The notes: a model not told the origin generated them from the sequence alone. Numbered from the stretch's first letter, positions 1 through 11,351 are shown. The stretch: DNA of 48,161 nucleotides from Cyanophora paradoxa (GCA_004431415.1 QPMI01000320.1:1-48161); one strand, 5' to 3'. A program made the numbers and translations.

Positions 1-722
1 GCGTACGGCCCCACGCCCCCGGGCCCGCTCGCCAGCCGCCGCGGCGGCGACGTCACCGGCGTCCCGGGCCGCTGGGGGCCAGCTGGCGCCCCGAGGCGCT
101 GCGGGCGTGCCGGGGCTGTCGCCCGCCCGCGGCACGTCGATGCTGGCGACGCTCGCGAGCCGCTTGAAGGCCGACGGCGGCGCCTGCTCGGCCCGCGCCG
201 CGGCGGCGTCGCGGGCGAGCTCTCGGGCGGCGAGAGCCTCCTCGCGCGCCGCGTCGAGCGCCTCGAGCAGGGCCCGCGCCTGCCGCTCCTTCTCCAGCAG
301 CAGCTGCCCGTACTCGCTCGAGCCCGCCACGATCACCCGCACGAGCGGCGACGCCTCTGCTCGCGCCCCGTCACACGCCGCCGACGGCCGCGGCGCGGGA
401 GGCGGGCGAGCCCGTCGCACCCGGGCGGTCGGGGCGCTGGGGCCGCTGGGCGGAGGCGACCGGGACGGGCTGGGAGGTGCCCGGGAAGAAGCGGCGGAGG
501 TCGGGGACCTCGATGCCGTCCCGCGCGAACTCGATGGCGAGCTGCGCGCCTTCAGCCGCTCCGGTCGCGCGCAGGGCAGAATGAAACGCTCCGCACCTCG
601 AAGGCCGCGTTGAAGTAGGAGCGGTTCAGGAGGAACGCCGCGATGTTCGCCTCCACGCGCGCCTCCGCATCGCCCCGCGCGCCCGACTCGGCCGGCTGCG
701 GGTGCGCGCCGACCGGCCTCAT
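1..722 (-). CDS. LisH-domain coiled-coil protein, RELCH-like (N-terminal part, runs off the window)
   Basis: Only the first three exons are inside the window: 722-597, 541-481 and 356-1. They join in frame across a 55-bp GT-AG intron and a 124-bp GC-AG intron whose donor is GCACCT. Exons 1-2 encode a LisH-like helix pair: ANIAAFLLNRSYFNAAFE, then a segment with DGIEVPDLRRFFPE. Exon 3 is a charged, Ala/Glu/Arg-rich helix (EYGQLLLEKERQARALLEA) typical of coiled coil. LisH followed by a PxLRxFF element and a coiled coil resembles RELCH/KIAA1468, a RAB11-linked protein of recycling endosomes and the Golgi; that assignment rests on memory of the family. The ATG at 722 was chosen because it is the first Met in the LisH frame and follows no visible acceptor. 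The rest of the gene, where HEAT repeats would be expected, lies outside. Other LisH proteins remain possible. Confidence 0.5.
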
Positions 723-1303
723 CGCGCCACGAGCCCGTTCGATCCGCGGAGGGTTTTCGCGCCCCTGGCTTCGATTCGGACGAGTCTCGCGCCGAGTCGT
801 CGACTCGGGCGATTCAAAAAGTTTCCAGTTCGAACCCGGCGGCAGTTACTTTTCGGCGCTTGCCTGAAAGCATGGCCCCGCTCTCGTTCGTCGCCTCCTG
901 TCCTCCTACGATCGGTCAGCGGCGTTCTGGCCTTCCGATTGCAGCCCGTGCGCCGCCGGAGCCCATCGCGGCCGGCGGGCGCTAACGGCGCGCAGGGCCG
1001 GCTCGCGTCTGCTTCGAGGTCAAGGCTAGCCGCGAGGATGAGAGGGAGGTGCGCCGACCCACCTCGAAGCTGGCTGCCTTACCCGCCCTCTATGGGCCCT
1101 ATCATAGCTCGACTCCGCCAGCCCGACTCCTGGGCCGGCCCAAGCAGCTCCGTTCGAGCTTCAATGTTCAGCGACACCGTTTAGTTAGGCGTCCGCCGAG
1201 CGCCGTGCTTGAACTGGGATCCCCCACGAGTTGGCTAGCGGACCCGGCGTCGACGCGCTGCGCATCCCGCCGCGGCGAAACAATTCGCGGATAAGCTCCG
1301 AAC
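723..1303. other. divergent intergenic region, probable two-way promoter
   Basis: This 581-bp stretch separates the starts of the leftward RELCH-like gene and the rightward small gene. It should hold both promoters, but I see no recognisable core element. One short frame from an ATG near 871 begins MAPLSFVASC and stays open for about 37 codons. It could be an upstream exon of the right-hand gene, but no convincing donor joins it. Confidence 0.35.
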
Positions 1304-2124
1304 ATGCATAGCTCTCCGTCGCTTTTGTGCACCGGGCCGCTCAATGCCGATGTAAAAGAGTCCGCCGAGCGCGCGTACGCCGACTGCGGGGGCGGCGCAG
1401 GAGGCGTTCCGGCTGCAGCAGGAGATCCTCGAGCGGCGGCGCAACAAGAAGGCCCAGCAGCAGTACTTCGACGGTCCGCCTGCCCCCCCGCCCCGCCCCG
1501 CCCCCGCGCCGGCGCCGGGGCCGAGCGGCGGTGGGCGGGCAGAGGTGAAGAAGAAGCGGACGGAGATCGAGCAGAACCTCAAGGCCAAGAAGCTCCAGAT
1601 CCGGCCCGTGCGCCCGCCCGTCCTCCCCGACCCACCCCGCCCTCCCCGTCAACCCGAGGGGGCTCTGCAGGGGGAGGACCCCCTGGAGGCCTGGAAGCGC
1701 CTGCAGGCGGAGGGTGTGCCGCCCGCCGGCCCCGCCGCCCGCCTTCCCGCCCCGGGCCCCGCGGCTGAGGCCGGCGCAGGGAAGATCAAGGACCTCGGGT
1801 ACGAGCCCGAGGACGAGGGCGGCATCCCGATCCCCATGGCCAGCTTCGGTGCCCTCTCCCCCCGCTCTCTCCCCTCCCGCATGCACACCGCCCTGATCGC
1901 GATCCTCCACTCTCGCCATCAACAGGCATCCCGAAGTGCGCGGGGCGGGCGGGGCGGGAGGCGGGGGCCGCGCGGGCTCTGACGCGGGGCGGGGCAGGTA
2001 CGACAACGGGGAGCGCTTCGACCTGCGCCTGCCCTACGTGGACCAGGGCTACGAGGACAAGGACGCCGACGTCATGGGCAAGATCGCCGGCCTCTTCGGC
2101 TTCGGCAAGAAGGGCAAGAAGTGA
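1304..2124 (+). CDS. small conserved-looking protein, unknown function, six to seven exons
   Basis: Confident exons are 1401-1473, 1543-1607, 1671-1713, 1780-1848, a 10-nt micro-exon 1926-1935, and 1998-2124 (stop TGA 2122-2124). All phases agree and the introns are GT-AG. The product has a basic amphipathic helix (EAFRLQQEILERRRNKKAQQ), a middle with EDPLEAWKRLQAEGK, an acidic GYEPEDEGGIPIPM stretch, then YDNGERFDLRLPYVDQGY and a tail ending GLFGFGKKGKK. A first exon 1304-1372 (MHSSPSLLCTG...ESAER) fits by phase and helix continuity, but needs a 28-bp GC-AG intron, so the start is provisional. With it the protein is about 151 aa. I do not recognise the family. The compact size and C-terminal pattern would suit a plastid-associated algal protein, but no clear targeting peptide is visible. 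Confidence 0.6.
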
Positions 2125-2503
2125 GCGCCGGCAGCCGCGCCCTATGGGCAGCCGCGCGCCGGCCCGCCGGCCCCGGCACTGCGGCACGCCCTCCCATTTT
2201 GAAGGACTCGGGGCGCGCGCCCGATCCGCCGCGCCCCCGGGCCCGCACGGCCGCGACCTCGGACCTGACGCAGCGCGGCGTGTCGTGTATCTGTGTACAT
2301 GTTGGTTTTCATTGAGATCAAATCTGTGTGTGTAGATGTCGCTCGGCGCGGAGACTCGGGAATCGCCGAGCGAGACCGGCATTGGAACGAGGACTAGACT
2401 AGACTGCTCAGAAGCTTAAGCCCTCAAAAAGCTGGACCCTACTCAGGGGAGAAGGGACGTCTAGAATGGACGTAGCTTGGGGCGAGGGCCGCGGGGCTAT
2501 ATG
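2125..2503. other. convergent intergenic region (3' ends)
   Basis: This 379-bp gap lies between the stops of the small plus-strand gene and the minus-strand VPS13-like gene. The part at 2281-2345 is T/G-rich (TGTGTATCTGTGTACATG) and could be 3' untranslated sequence. No poly(A) signal is clear. Confidence 0.4.
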
Positions 2504-5500
2504 TCACGGGTACGCGGATGCGAAGCGGCCGCCGCCGTACGCGCCGGGGTAGACGTTGTTGGCGGGGCCAGCGGGGCCGGAGGCGGGGCGCGGGGTGGCG
2601 GAGGCGGAGGCGGGGCCGGCGGGGGCGTGCTGGCCCGGGTAGCGCGAGGTGCTCCCCTCGCCGGGCTTCAGGGAGGAGGCCCGCCCGCGCGCCCCCGCCC
2701 CCACACTCCCCGCAGGCCCGTGCGGGGCGGGGGCGGGGCCGGCGGCGAGGAAGGCGTCGAAGGAGGAGGACTGCGAGGCGTTCGTCCCCGAGAGGGCCCC
2801 CGCCCCGTGCACCGGGCGCGCCCCCACGGGGTACCCCAGGGGCCCCACCCGCGGGCCCCCCGGCGCGTAGTTGTGCGCGCTCTGCGCGGTGCCGTGGACG
2901 CTGGAGGGGCGCGGGGCGGTGGCCCGAGGCCCTGCAGGGCGAGCGGGGCCTGCGCGGGGCGCGCCGCCCGCCCCTCCCCTCCACCACCCCCGCGCCCCAG
3001 CGAGGGGCCCGGCGGGGCGCCCGCGCCCCCGGCCGCCGCGCCGGGCGCCGTGGGGACGCCCTTGAAGGCGAGGCAGCGCATCCAGTCCGCCGCTGCGGGG
3101 CCCCCTCGGCGCCCGAGACGGGGCGGGGCGGGGCGGGGGCACCGGCGGCGGGGTCGGGGCAGCGGAAGTGGAGGGTGCGGAGGTCGCCGGCGGGGGAGGA
3201 GCGGGCGTCGTCCTCGCAGCGGGCGACGAGCGCGAAGGCCTCGGGCTCGCCCTCGGGCCCCCCCGCCCCCATCGAGATCACGTCCCGCAGGCTGTACACC
3301 TCCCCCGCCCCCACCCCCGCTTCGAACTCCTGCCACCCCCCGCCCCGCTCGCCCCGCCCCGCGCTGGGGCCCCGGGGCGGGGCGGGGGGGCGGGGCGCAC
3401 GGCGGGGCTCTCGTAGCAGGCGAGCTGGGCGTCGAGGAGGACGAGCCAGCGGCGGCGCCAGATGCTCAGCAGCCCGAACCGCGCCCGCCGCTCCACGTAG
3501 CCTGCCCCCCGCCCCTCAGCGCCGCGCCTCGCGCCGGGCGGGCCGGGGCGGGGGCGCGGGGCTCGCCCATCTTGAGGGGCCGCCCCGCGGCGGCCGCCTC
3601 GAAGCGCGGGTCGCTGTACTCCGCGGCCGCCCGGCCCAGGCCCCGGACGCCGGCGCCCCCGGCCCCTGTGCCCCACGGTCATCCCGCCGGCGCGGCGGCC
3701 TCGGCGCGGGGGCGCACCGGGCGCTCGGGTAGCTGGCTGGGGGGGCCGCGACGGGGCGTTCCGGTGCGGCGGGGCCGGCGGGGCCGGCACGGTCGGGTCG
3801 CCTCGTAACTGGCGAGGCGGGTCTGGGCGAGGGCGCGCCGCGCCCGCTCGGCCTCCTGCGCCGCCCGCGCCGCCCGCGCCGCCGCCCGCTCGGAGCTCTC
3901 GCTGCCGCTCCCGCTGTCCTCGTCCTCGTCCTCCTGCGGGGCCTCGCTTGCGGGGCGGGCGGGCCGGCGCGATGCGGGGCCGGGGGGCGCACGCGGAAGG
4001 CGGGCCCGGGGACGGGGCCGCCGGCGTGGGCGAGCTGCTGGAGCTTGGCGCCGGCGTCGTCGCGGTGGGCGTCGGTGCCCGGGGCGCCGAGGAAGGAGGC
4101 GAGGAGCGGGGTGCGGGCGATGGCGGTGGAGCGGAGGAAGCCGAACGCCGACGCGTAGTCGCGGCTCGAGTAGGTCACCTCGAGGGCGGGGAGGAAGACG
4201 GTCCCCTCGGGATGGAAGAAGAGCGCCCCCGCCGCCTGCTCCAGCATCACCTTCACCCGCGTCCCCCCCAGCACCAGCTTGATCGAGTGGTCCAGGTGCT
4301 TCGCCGGGCGCGCCGCGCGCAGCATCTTCGACTTGTGCGAGCGCGGCCACTGCTTGTACACGAACTCGGGCCACGGCCTGCGCCCCGTCGGCCTCGGCGG
4401 CGCGCAGGGGCGGGGGCGGGCGGGGGCGGGGCACCGGTGGAGAAGGCGCTTGAGCTCCTCGAGGAGAGGCCCGTAGAGGAAGAGGTCCATCGGGCCGAGC
4501 GCCACCAGCACCGCCCACTCGTCCCGCCCCGCCGCCGCCCCCGCCTCCCCCTCCGCCCCCGCCGCCCCCAGCAGCCGCTGCAGCAGCGATGGGCCCTTTT
4601 CCTTCACCGCCACGTGCTCCAGCGTCTGGCCCCGCGTCGGCCCCCGCACGAGGCGGGGGGGGGGGGGGGGGGGGGGGGGGGGAGGGGGGGGGCGCACGAG
4701 GCGGAACATGGGTGCCGTCCACGACGGGTCCTGCGCCGCCTCGGGGCCCGGCGGCGCCAGCCGCGTCAGCACCTGCCCCGCCGTTACAGGCGCCGCAGGA
4801 GAGGCGAGCGGGGCGGAACGGGGCGGTGGGGTGGGCGGGCGGGCCTGGGCGCGGGCCTCGGTGTTCTGCATGAAGGCCTCGATGTGCTCGACGGTGCAGT
4901 CGAGCTTGGTGCTGTTCACGCGGTGCGCGAGGGTCGTGCGGATGCCCCGGCTCACCCCGCTCACCACGTCCATCTGCGGCGCGTCGGCGTGGGCGGGGCG
5001 GACGGGGCGGGCTGGGGGCGGGGCGGGCCTGGCGGGAGTCGGCGAAGGCGAAGAGGACCTCCCGCACGTGCGTCTCCACCTTGATCTTCATCGGCTGCCC
5101 CCGCCCCCCTCAGCCGCGCTCCGGGGCGGGGGTAGCGGGCGGCGCGGCGCGGGGCGCGCGTTCTTGGAGCCGAGGAGGGCCTCCTTGAGGAGGAGCATCT
5201 TGCGGCGGGCGGTGGGCGGCACGGGGGGCGCCCCCTTGACCGCGTGCGCCGCCTCCTCCTCCGCCAGCTCCTGCGCCCACTCCGCCGCCGGCTCCAGCGG
5301 ACGCCGCTCCCGCCCCACCAGGAACACGCCCCCGTCCCCGTCCGCCCCGATCTGCCGGCGGGGTCTGGCGGGGCGGGGTGCTGGGCGGGGGGCGGGGGCG
5401 GGCCTGGTTGCCGGCGCGGCGGAGGCGGGCCTCGACCTGGTGGCGGTAGCGCACGATCTCCGAGGGCGCCATCGCGTCCTCCAGCCGCAGCAGCACCGCC

Positions 5501-7188
5501 GCCGCGCCCTCGCGCCCGGCGAGGTAGCAGTGGTACGCCTGGCAGTAGGCGTCCCGCCGGATGGCCTCCAGGACGACGTGCTTCCACGCGAAGCGCCGCG
5601 TGCAGTAGCGCACGTAGTGCACCGCCACCCGCCCTGCCGTCCCTCAGGCCCCGGGGGCCGGCGAGGGGGCGGCGGGGCGGACCGGCGTAGTGCCACCAGG
5701 CGCGGGGGTCGTGGCGGGGCCGGGCGCGGGGCCGGAGGCCGAGGCACTTGCGGGACTTGCCGTAGTTGCGGAGGTGCGCGGCGAGCGCGAGGGCATCGTC
5801 GTACTGCTTGCGCTGCAGCCGCAGCTCCACGCGCTCCTCCACGCGGGCCGTCAGCTCGACCGTTGGGCGCGCGTGGCTCGTCTTCCGCAGCGCCACCTCC
5901 GCCTCCACGCTCAGCGGCCGCATCACGTACGCGTGCCCCGGCGTGAAGCCCCGCCGCGGCATCTGCCCCCCCCCCCGGTCAGCGGCGCGGCTGCAGCGGC
6001 GCCCGTCCGGCCGCACCCACGCCCCGAGCATGTCCTCGAGCACGTCCGGGGCCCTGCCGCCTTGTCAGCGGGGCCGTGCTGCTGGGGGAGCGGGGCTGGG
6101 GGTGGGGGCGGGGGCGGGCCAGTTGCGGTTGGGGCTGTCGGAGTCCCAGTAGACGGAGACGGTGGAGAGGGCGAGCCGCTGCGGTGCGTCGCGCGGGGCG
6201 GGCGCACGCGCGGGGCGCGGGCGGGGCGGGCCTTGGTGACGTAGCGTTCGCGGTGGAGGAGGCTGCTCTCCTGCGGCTTCGAGCTCGTCTCCAGCGTCAG
6301 CGCCTCCACCGTCACGCCGAGCGCCCACGGGTGCTGCCCGCCGTCAGCGCGGCGCGCGGGGCGGGGCGGGGCGGCGGGCGGGGGCGGGCACCCAGGTGTT
6401 GGAGAAGTCGTCCTCGAAGCGGACGTGGACGTTTGTGACGCTGACGCGCACGTTGAAGAGGATGTCCGAGAGCACGCTCGGCTTGAACGGCTTCTCCTCC
6501 TCCGCTGCCGCCCCGCCCCGCTCGCCCTCCCCCGAGCGCCGGCGGGGCGGGCCGGGGCGGGGCGGGGCGGACGCTTCTTGGGGGCCCCGGCGTCGTCGCC
6601 GTCGTAGAGGGCCTTGACCTTGCGCGCGTGCTTGATGATCGCCCGCGCCTTCAGCGCCCGGTCCCGCTCCACGAACTGCCGCCCCCGCCTCGGGCCCCGC
6701 CCCCCCCCGCAAAGCCACGCGCCCCGCAGCGCCCAGCGCCCGCACCTTGTCCATGTTCCACTGCGTGCCGAGCACGACGCAGACGCGGTCCACGTGGACA
6801 GTCGTCGGCTTGCTCTTCAGGTTCGTCCACGGGATGTCGATGCGCACCTCCCCGATGTGCCCTGCGCACACAGAGCCGTCGCTCGGGCGACGCGAGCTCG
6901 AGCGGGCGCGCGCCGCCCAAGACCAGGCCGCACCGCCCTTGATGATGATGGGCAGGTTGTACGAGTCCAGCGCCTCGGGATTGAGCTCGACATTCGTCAA
7001 ACGTATGTCACCTGCAGCGGCGGCACGCCCTCTCAACATCGAACGCGCGACGCGGCTCCCAGGCGGCTCCGACAGGCGGCGAGCGCGCACGCACCTGAGA
7101 GCAGGCCTATGTCGACGTTGCTCGAGTCGAAGTTCTTCAGGAAGCGGGCGGCGAACTTGGAGACGAGGTCGGCTGCGAGTTTGTTCAT
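2504..7188 (-). CDS. short VPS13-family lipid-transfer protein with C-terminal PH domain
   Basis: The gene starts at ATG 7188-7186 and the N-terminus is a textbook chorein_N domain. Exon 1 (7188-7095) gives LVSKFAARFLKNFD and ends at GLLSG. Exon 2 begins at 7011 with DIRLTNVELNPEALDSYNLP, followed by GHIGEVRIDIPWTNLKSKPT, the signature of VPS13/ATG2 bridge proteins that move lipids between membranes. Later exons include SDILFNVRVSVTNVHVRFED and VELTARVEERVELRLQRKQY. Near the C-terminus a PH domain is visible (RFGLLSIWRRRWLVLLDAQL, then VYSLRDVISMG and AADWMRCLAFKG), followed by a Gly/Pro/Ala/Tyr-rich tail to a stop at 2504-2506. More than a dozen introns are inferred, several GC-AG (for example 5028-4974). 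The coding length is roughly 1,000-1,200 aa against about 3,000 or more for typical VPS13. No VAB/SHR-BD, APT1 or ATG2_C part is evident. The family call is firm; inner exon edges are not. Confidence 0.85.
4645..4704. repeat. G homopolymer tract between 12-bp direct repeats
   Basis: Twenty-eight G, one A and nine G (4655-4692) lie between two copies of CGCACGAGGCGG at 4645-4656 and 4693-4704, 48 bp apart. On the coding strand of the VPS13-like gene this reads as poly-Pro between two RLVR segments, so it may be coded or part of an intron. Its length is likely unreliable in the assembly. Confidence 0.8.
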
Positions 7189-7651
7189 TGCGCTTCGCGG
7201 GTCCGGCCCTGGGTTCGGTGCACGCGGCGGCCGTCGAGTGCTCTACGACTGCGCTCAGCAGCTGCGGCGTGGGCAGCGGCCTGGGTCCCGTCGGTCACGC
7301 TGCTGCTGTCACGCCACGCGAACCAGGTTCAAACCTCGCCGAGCGGCTAGCGCATGTAGCGCGATGCTCTCGGTTCTCAAGCGCGCTATGAGCGCTCTCG
7401 TCGATCTCCCCTCCGGCTGGCCTGCAGCTGCGCGCGGGCGAACTTGGCCCGCGGTTTCCAAAGGAAACCTTCCTGTCGAGGGTCGAACTTGGAACTTGGC
7501 AGCGGCAGGGCGACGCCGCGGCGAGCTGCTGGAGGACGCTGCGTCGTATCGCTCGGTAGCCTTGCACGGAATCCGCCCGGCGCGGCGGCCACCGCGGCGC
7601 TAGCCCAACTCTTCAAATTCCAACTATACCCCGCCGGAGGGGGGGGCAAGC
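7189..7651. other. upstream region of the VPS13-like gene
   Basis: This 463-bp stretch probably contains the promoter of the leftward VPS13-like gene. Open frames occur on both strands but show no splice-consistent coding pattern. No repeat or RNA gene was recognised. Confidence 0.3.
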
Positions 7652-7860
7652 CTTAACTGCCCGAATCCGGGCACTTAAGCGGAAAAAAAGGCTTAAGTGG
7701 CCGGATCCGGGCACTTAAGGCCAGAAAGCGGCCTGACGGATTCGAACCCGCGTCCTGCGAGACGGGCTTAACTGCCCGGATCCGGGCACTTAAGCGTAAA
7801 AAAAGGCTAAAGTGGCCAGATCCGGGCACTCAAGGCTGGCAACGGCCTCTTGGATTCGAA
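7652..7860. repeat. two 115-bp direct repeats, each with two 28-bp palindromes and a tRNA-like B box
   Basis: Four near-perfect 28-bp palindromes centred on a GGATCC-type core lie at 7652-7679, 7692-7719, 7767-7794 and 7807-7834. They have the form CTTAA-TGCCCGGATCCGGGCA-TTAAG. Copies 1 and 3, and 2 and 4, are each 115 bp apart, so the block is a tandem duplication. Short A runs (7683-7689, 7798-7804) separate the palindrome pairs. After each pair, near 7738 and 7851, the minus strand reads GGTTCGAATCC, an exact match to the pol III B-box consensus. No complete tRNA fold can be made, so this may be a tRNA-derived SINE remnant. Confidence 0.75.
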
Positions 7861-9041
7861 CCAGCGTCCTCAGCGCGCGCTAGCTATCGCGAACGCAATT
7901 GCAAGCGCCCGGCCGGCGTCGGCGTACGCGTCCGCGACGACTCCGCGTCCGCGTCTCACGTGCACAGCCTTGCAGCTTGCTATAGAGGCAGTCACTGCAG
8001 CTGGCGGCTCCACGGCGGCCGCGACCGCGGGACGGGCATGCGCGCTATCTTGGTTTGGCTCTACCGAACTTCAAAAGCTGACGAACGCGTCTGACGCGCG
8101 GCGCAGTGCGGCAGGTCGTGGGCACGTCTCTGACTCAGTGAGAGCAGGCCAGTGGGCTCTCTGCGCACTGCGGCATGCAAGCTCTCCCGGAGTCCCACTC
8201 CGTGCGCATGTAGCTCGCGGGGCTCAGCGGCTCGCTGCGGAGCGCAGATCTCACCCACGCGCGCGGACGACGGCCGCCCGGCCGGGTGCGAGGGGCTAGA
8301 CAGGCCGGTAATACTAGCGTTCTAATGCGCCAATCCTATGAAGTATGTATATGCCTTGTGTGTATCGAGTGCGGGGCGCAGGGGGCGTAAATATGCAAGC
8401 AGGAGTGGTGTATGGCATGCTGTACATCTATTGCAAATGAGCGGGAGCTCGCCAGCAGTGGTCATCCCATATACGTCGCGGCGTCCGCGTGCTGCTCAGC
8501 ACTGGGGCGCTTACGGCGGGTCTAGCGAGCAAGGCGTGCATGCGCGGCGCATATGCGTTCTTTTGCAGCCACAAGCTGGGGCCCGGCGCGGTCCCCGTCA
8601 GCTGCGGGAGCTGGCGAGAACTGATACCCCCCGCCACCCCCCCCCCCTCGGCAAGCCGGCAGCATTCGTCCGGGAGCTCGGTAGGCAGAAGGTGCGCTCA
8701 TGCATCATGCATCGAAGCAGTTTCCAGCCAACCAGCCTCAGCGAGCGACACAGTTGGCTGTTGCGCCGCGAGCGCGCGAGCGCTGTGCGCGAGCGGCGAG
8801 CTCGAGCGCGCGAGCGGAGCCACGTGCTCACAGGTGGCAGTTGCGCCGGGCCACGCGGACGTCGACTGCGGGCAAGCGCGAGCTCGAGGCCCAGTGTGAG
8901 AACCCGCGCGCGACCGGCACCCGCGCAATGCTCCCGCCGATCGCGATATGGCTTCCGTTGCGCGAGCGCGCAACGCGCTTGCAATTGCGCTCCCGGGCGC
9001 CGGCCCGCGCGCTCGCGCGCTGCCCAAATCTCGCGCATCGA
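7861..9041. other. non-coding region leading into the tandem arrays
   Basis: Apart from the left inverted repeat at 8279-8405, nothing recognisable is present. The open frames here (for example 8338-9240 on plus) are GC-driven and run into the tandem array. A run of C lies at about 8637-8647. Confidence 0.4.
8279..8405 (+). repeat. left arm of a long inverted repeat (candidate transposon terminus)
   Basis: It begins CGGCCGGGTGCGAGGGG and includes TAGACAGGCCGGTAA and TGCCTTGTGTGT. The reverse complement of 21875-21750 shows the same sequence in the same order with scattered substitutions and small indels. The match starts abruptly at 8279 and 21875 and fades after about 125 bp. See the findings for the candidate element. 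Confidence 0.65.
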
Positions 9042-11351
9042 GGCCCGCCGAGGGCCCTACACGCGCGCGTCGACGGATAGAGATTCTAAATATGGCCTGG
9101 GTCTGACCGCCGCGCGCGCAGGGACCCACCCCCTGCCCCCGCCGCCCCCTGAACGCTGTACCCCTGGTGCGAGCCCCGGGCCGCGCTCCCCGCCAGCCGA
9201 TGGCCCGGCGAGGGCCCTACAAGCGGGCGTCGACGGATAGAGATTCTAAATATGGCCTGGGTCTGACCGCCGCGCGCGCAGGGAACCACCCCCCTCCCCC
9301 CGCCGCCCCCTGAACGCTGTACCCCTGGTGCGAGCCCCGGGCCGCGCTCCCCGCCAGCCGATGGCCCGGCGAGGGCCCTACAAGCGCGCGTCGACGGATA
9401 GCGATTCTAAATATGGCCTGGGTCTGACCGCTGCGCGCGCAGGGACCCCCCCCTGCCCCCGCCGCCCCCTGAACCCGGTACCCCTGGTGCGAGCCCCGGG
9501 CCGCGCTCCCCGCCAGCCGATGGCCCGGCGAGGGCCCTACACGCGCGCGTCGACGGATAGAGATTCTAAATATGGCCTGGGTCTGACCGCCGCGCGCGCA
9601 GGGACCCTCCCCCCCTCCCCCCGCCGACCCCTGAACGCTGTACCCCTGGTGCGAGCCCCGGGCCGCGCTCCCCGCCAGCCGATGGCCCGGCGAGGGCCCT
9701 ACACGCGCGCGTCGACGGATAGCGATTCTAAATATGGCCTGGGTCTGACCGCCGCGCGCGCAGGGACCCTCCCCCTGCCCCCGCCGCCCCCTGAACACTG
9801 TACCCCTGGTGCGAGCCCCGGGCCGCGCTCCCCGCCAGCCGATGGCCCGGCGAGGGCCCTACAAGCGGGCGTCGACGGATAGCGATTCTAAATATGGCCT
9901 GGGTCTGACCGCCGCGCGCGCAGGGACCCTCCCCCCCTGCCCCCGCCGCCCCCTGAACGCTGTACCCCTGGTGCGAGCCCCGGGCCGCGCTCCCCGCCAG
10001 CCGATGGCCCGGCGAGGGCCCTACACGCGGGCGTCGACGGATAAAGATTCTAAATATGGCCTGGGTCTGACCGCCGCGCGCGCAGGGACCCTCCCCCCCT
10101 GCCCCCGCCGCCCCCTGAACCCGGTACCCCTGGTGCGAGCCCCGGGCCGCGCTCCCCGCCAGCCGATGGCCCGGCGAGGGCCCTACACGCGCGCGTCGAC
10201 GGATAGAGATTCTAAATATGGCCTGGGTCTGACCGCCGCGCGCGCAGGGAACCACCCCCTGCCTTCGCCGCCCCCTGAACCCGGTACCCCTGGTGCGAGC
10301 CCCGGGCCGCGCTCCCCGCCAGCCGATGGCCCGGCGAGGGCCCTACAAGCGCGCGTCGACGGATAAAGATTCTAAATATGGCCTGGGTCTGACCGCCGCG
10401 CGCGCAGGGACCCTCCCCCCTGCCCCCGCCGCCCCCTGAACGCTGTACCCCTGGTGCGAGCCCCGGGCCGCGCTCCCCGCCAGCCGATGGCCCGGCGAGG
10501 GCCCTACACGCGCGCGTCGACGGATAGAGATTCTAAATATGGCCTGGGTCTGACCGCCGCGCGCGCAGGGAACCACCCCCTGCCTTCGCCGCCCCCTGAA
10601 CGCTGTACCCCTGGTGCGAGCCCCGGGCCGCGCTCCCCGCCAGCCGATGGCCCGGCGAGGGCCCTACACGCGCGCGTCGACGGATAAAGATTCTAAATAT
10701 GGCCTGGGTCTGACCGCCGCGCGCGCAGGGAACCACCCCCTGCCCCCGCCGCCCCCTGAACGCTGTACCCCTGGTGCGAGCCCCGGGCCGCGCTCCCCGC
10801 CAGCCGATGGCCCGGCGAGGGCCCTACAAGCGCGCGTCGACGGATAAAGATTCTAAATATGGCCTGGGTCTGACCGCCGCGCGCGCAGGGACCCTCCCCC
10901 CCGCCCCCGCCGCCCCCTGAACGCTGTACCCCTGGTGCGAGCCCCGGCCGCGCTCCCCGCCAGCCGATGGCCCGGCGAGGGCCCTACACGCGCGCGTCGA
11001 CGGATAGCGATTCTAAATATGGCCTGGGTCTGACCGCCGCGCGCGCAGGGACCCTCCCCCCTGCCCCGCCGACCCGAACGCTGTACCCCTGGTGCGAGCC
11101 CCGGGCCGCGCTCCCCGCCAGCCGATGGCCCGGCGAGGGCCCTACACGCGCGCGTCGACGGATAGCGATTCTAAATATGGCCTGGGTCTGACCGCCGCGC
11201 GCGCAGGGACCCTCCCCCCCTGCCCCCGCCGACCCCGAACGCTGTACCCCTGGTGCGAGCCCCGGGCCGCGCTCCCCGCCAGCCGATGGCCCGGCGAGGG
11301 CCCTACACGCGCGCGTCGACGGATAGAGATTCTAAATATGGCCTGGGTCTG
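9042..11351. repeat. tandem array A, about 15 copies of a 160-bp unit
   Basis: A marker word GATTCTAAATATGG recurs at 9082, 9242, 9403, 9562, 9724, 9884, 10046, 10208, 10368, 10529, 10689, 10849, 11009, 11167 and 11328, a spacing of 158-162 bp. Units are nearly identical, differing in C-run length and a few positions (for example GATAGAG, GATAGCG or GATAAAG before the marker). The last unit is cut just after GGCCTGGGTCTG, where array B begins. The frames open across units are by-products of GC content; the period is not a multiple of three, so no constant protein repeat results. Confidence 0.95.

Noticed and set aside
3516-4973. A single 485-codon exon in the VPS13-like gene
   Set aside because: The frame is open because introns lack stops, but C-rich stretches bounded by splice sites interrupt the conserved segments.
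7720-7860. tRNA genes on the minus strand
   Set aside because: Only the B-box word GGTTCGAATCC is present; acceptor, D and anticodon stems cannot be formed.
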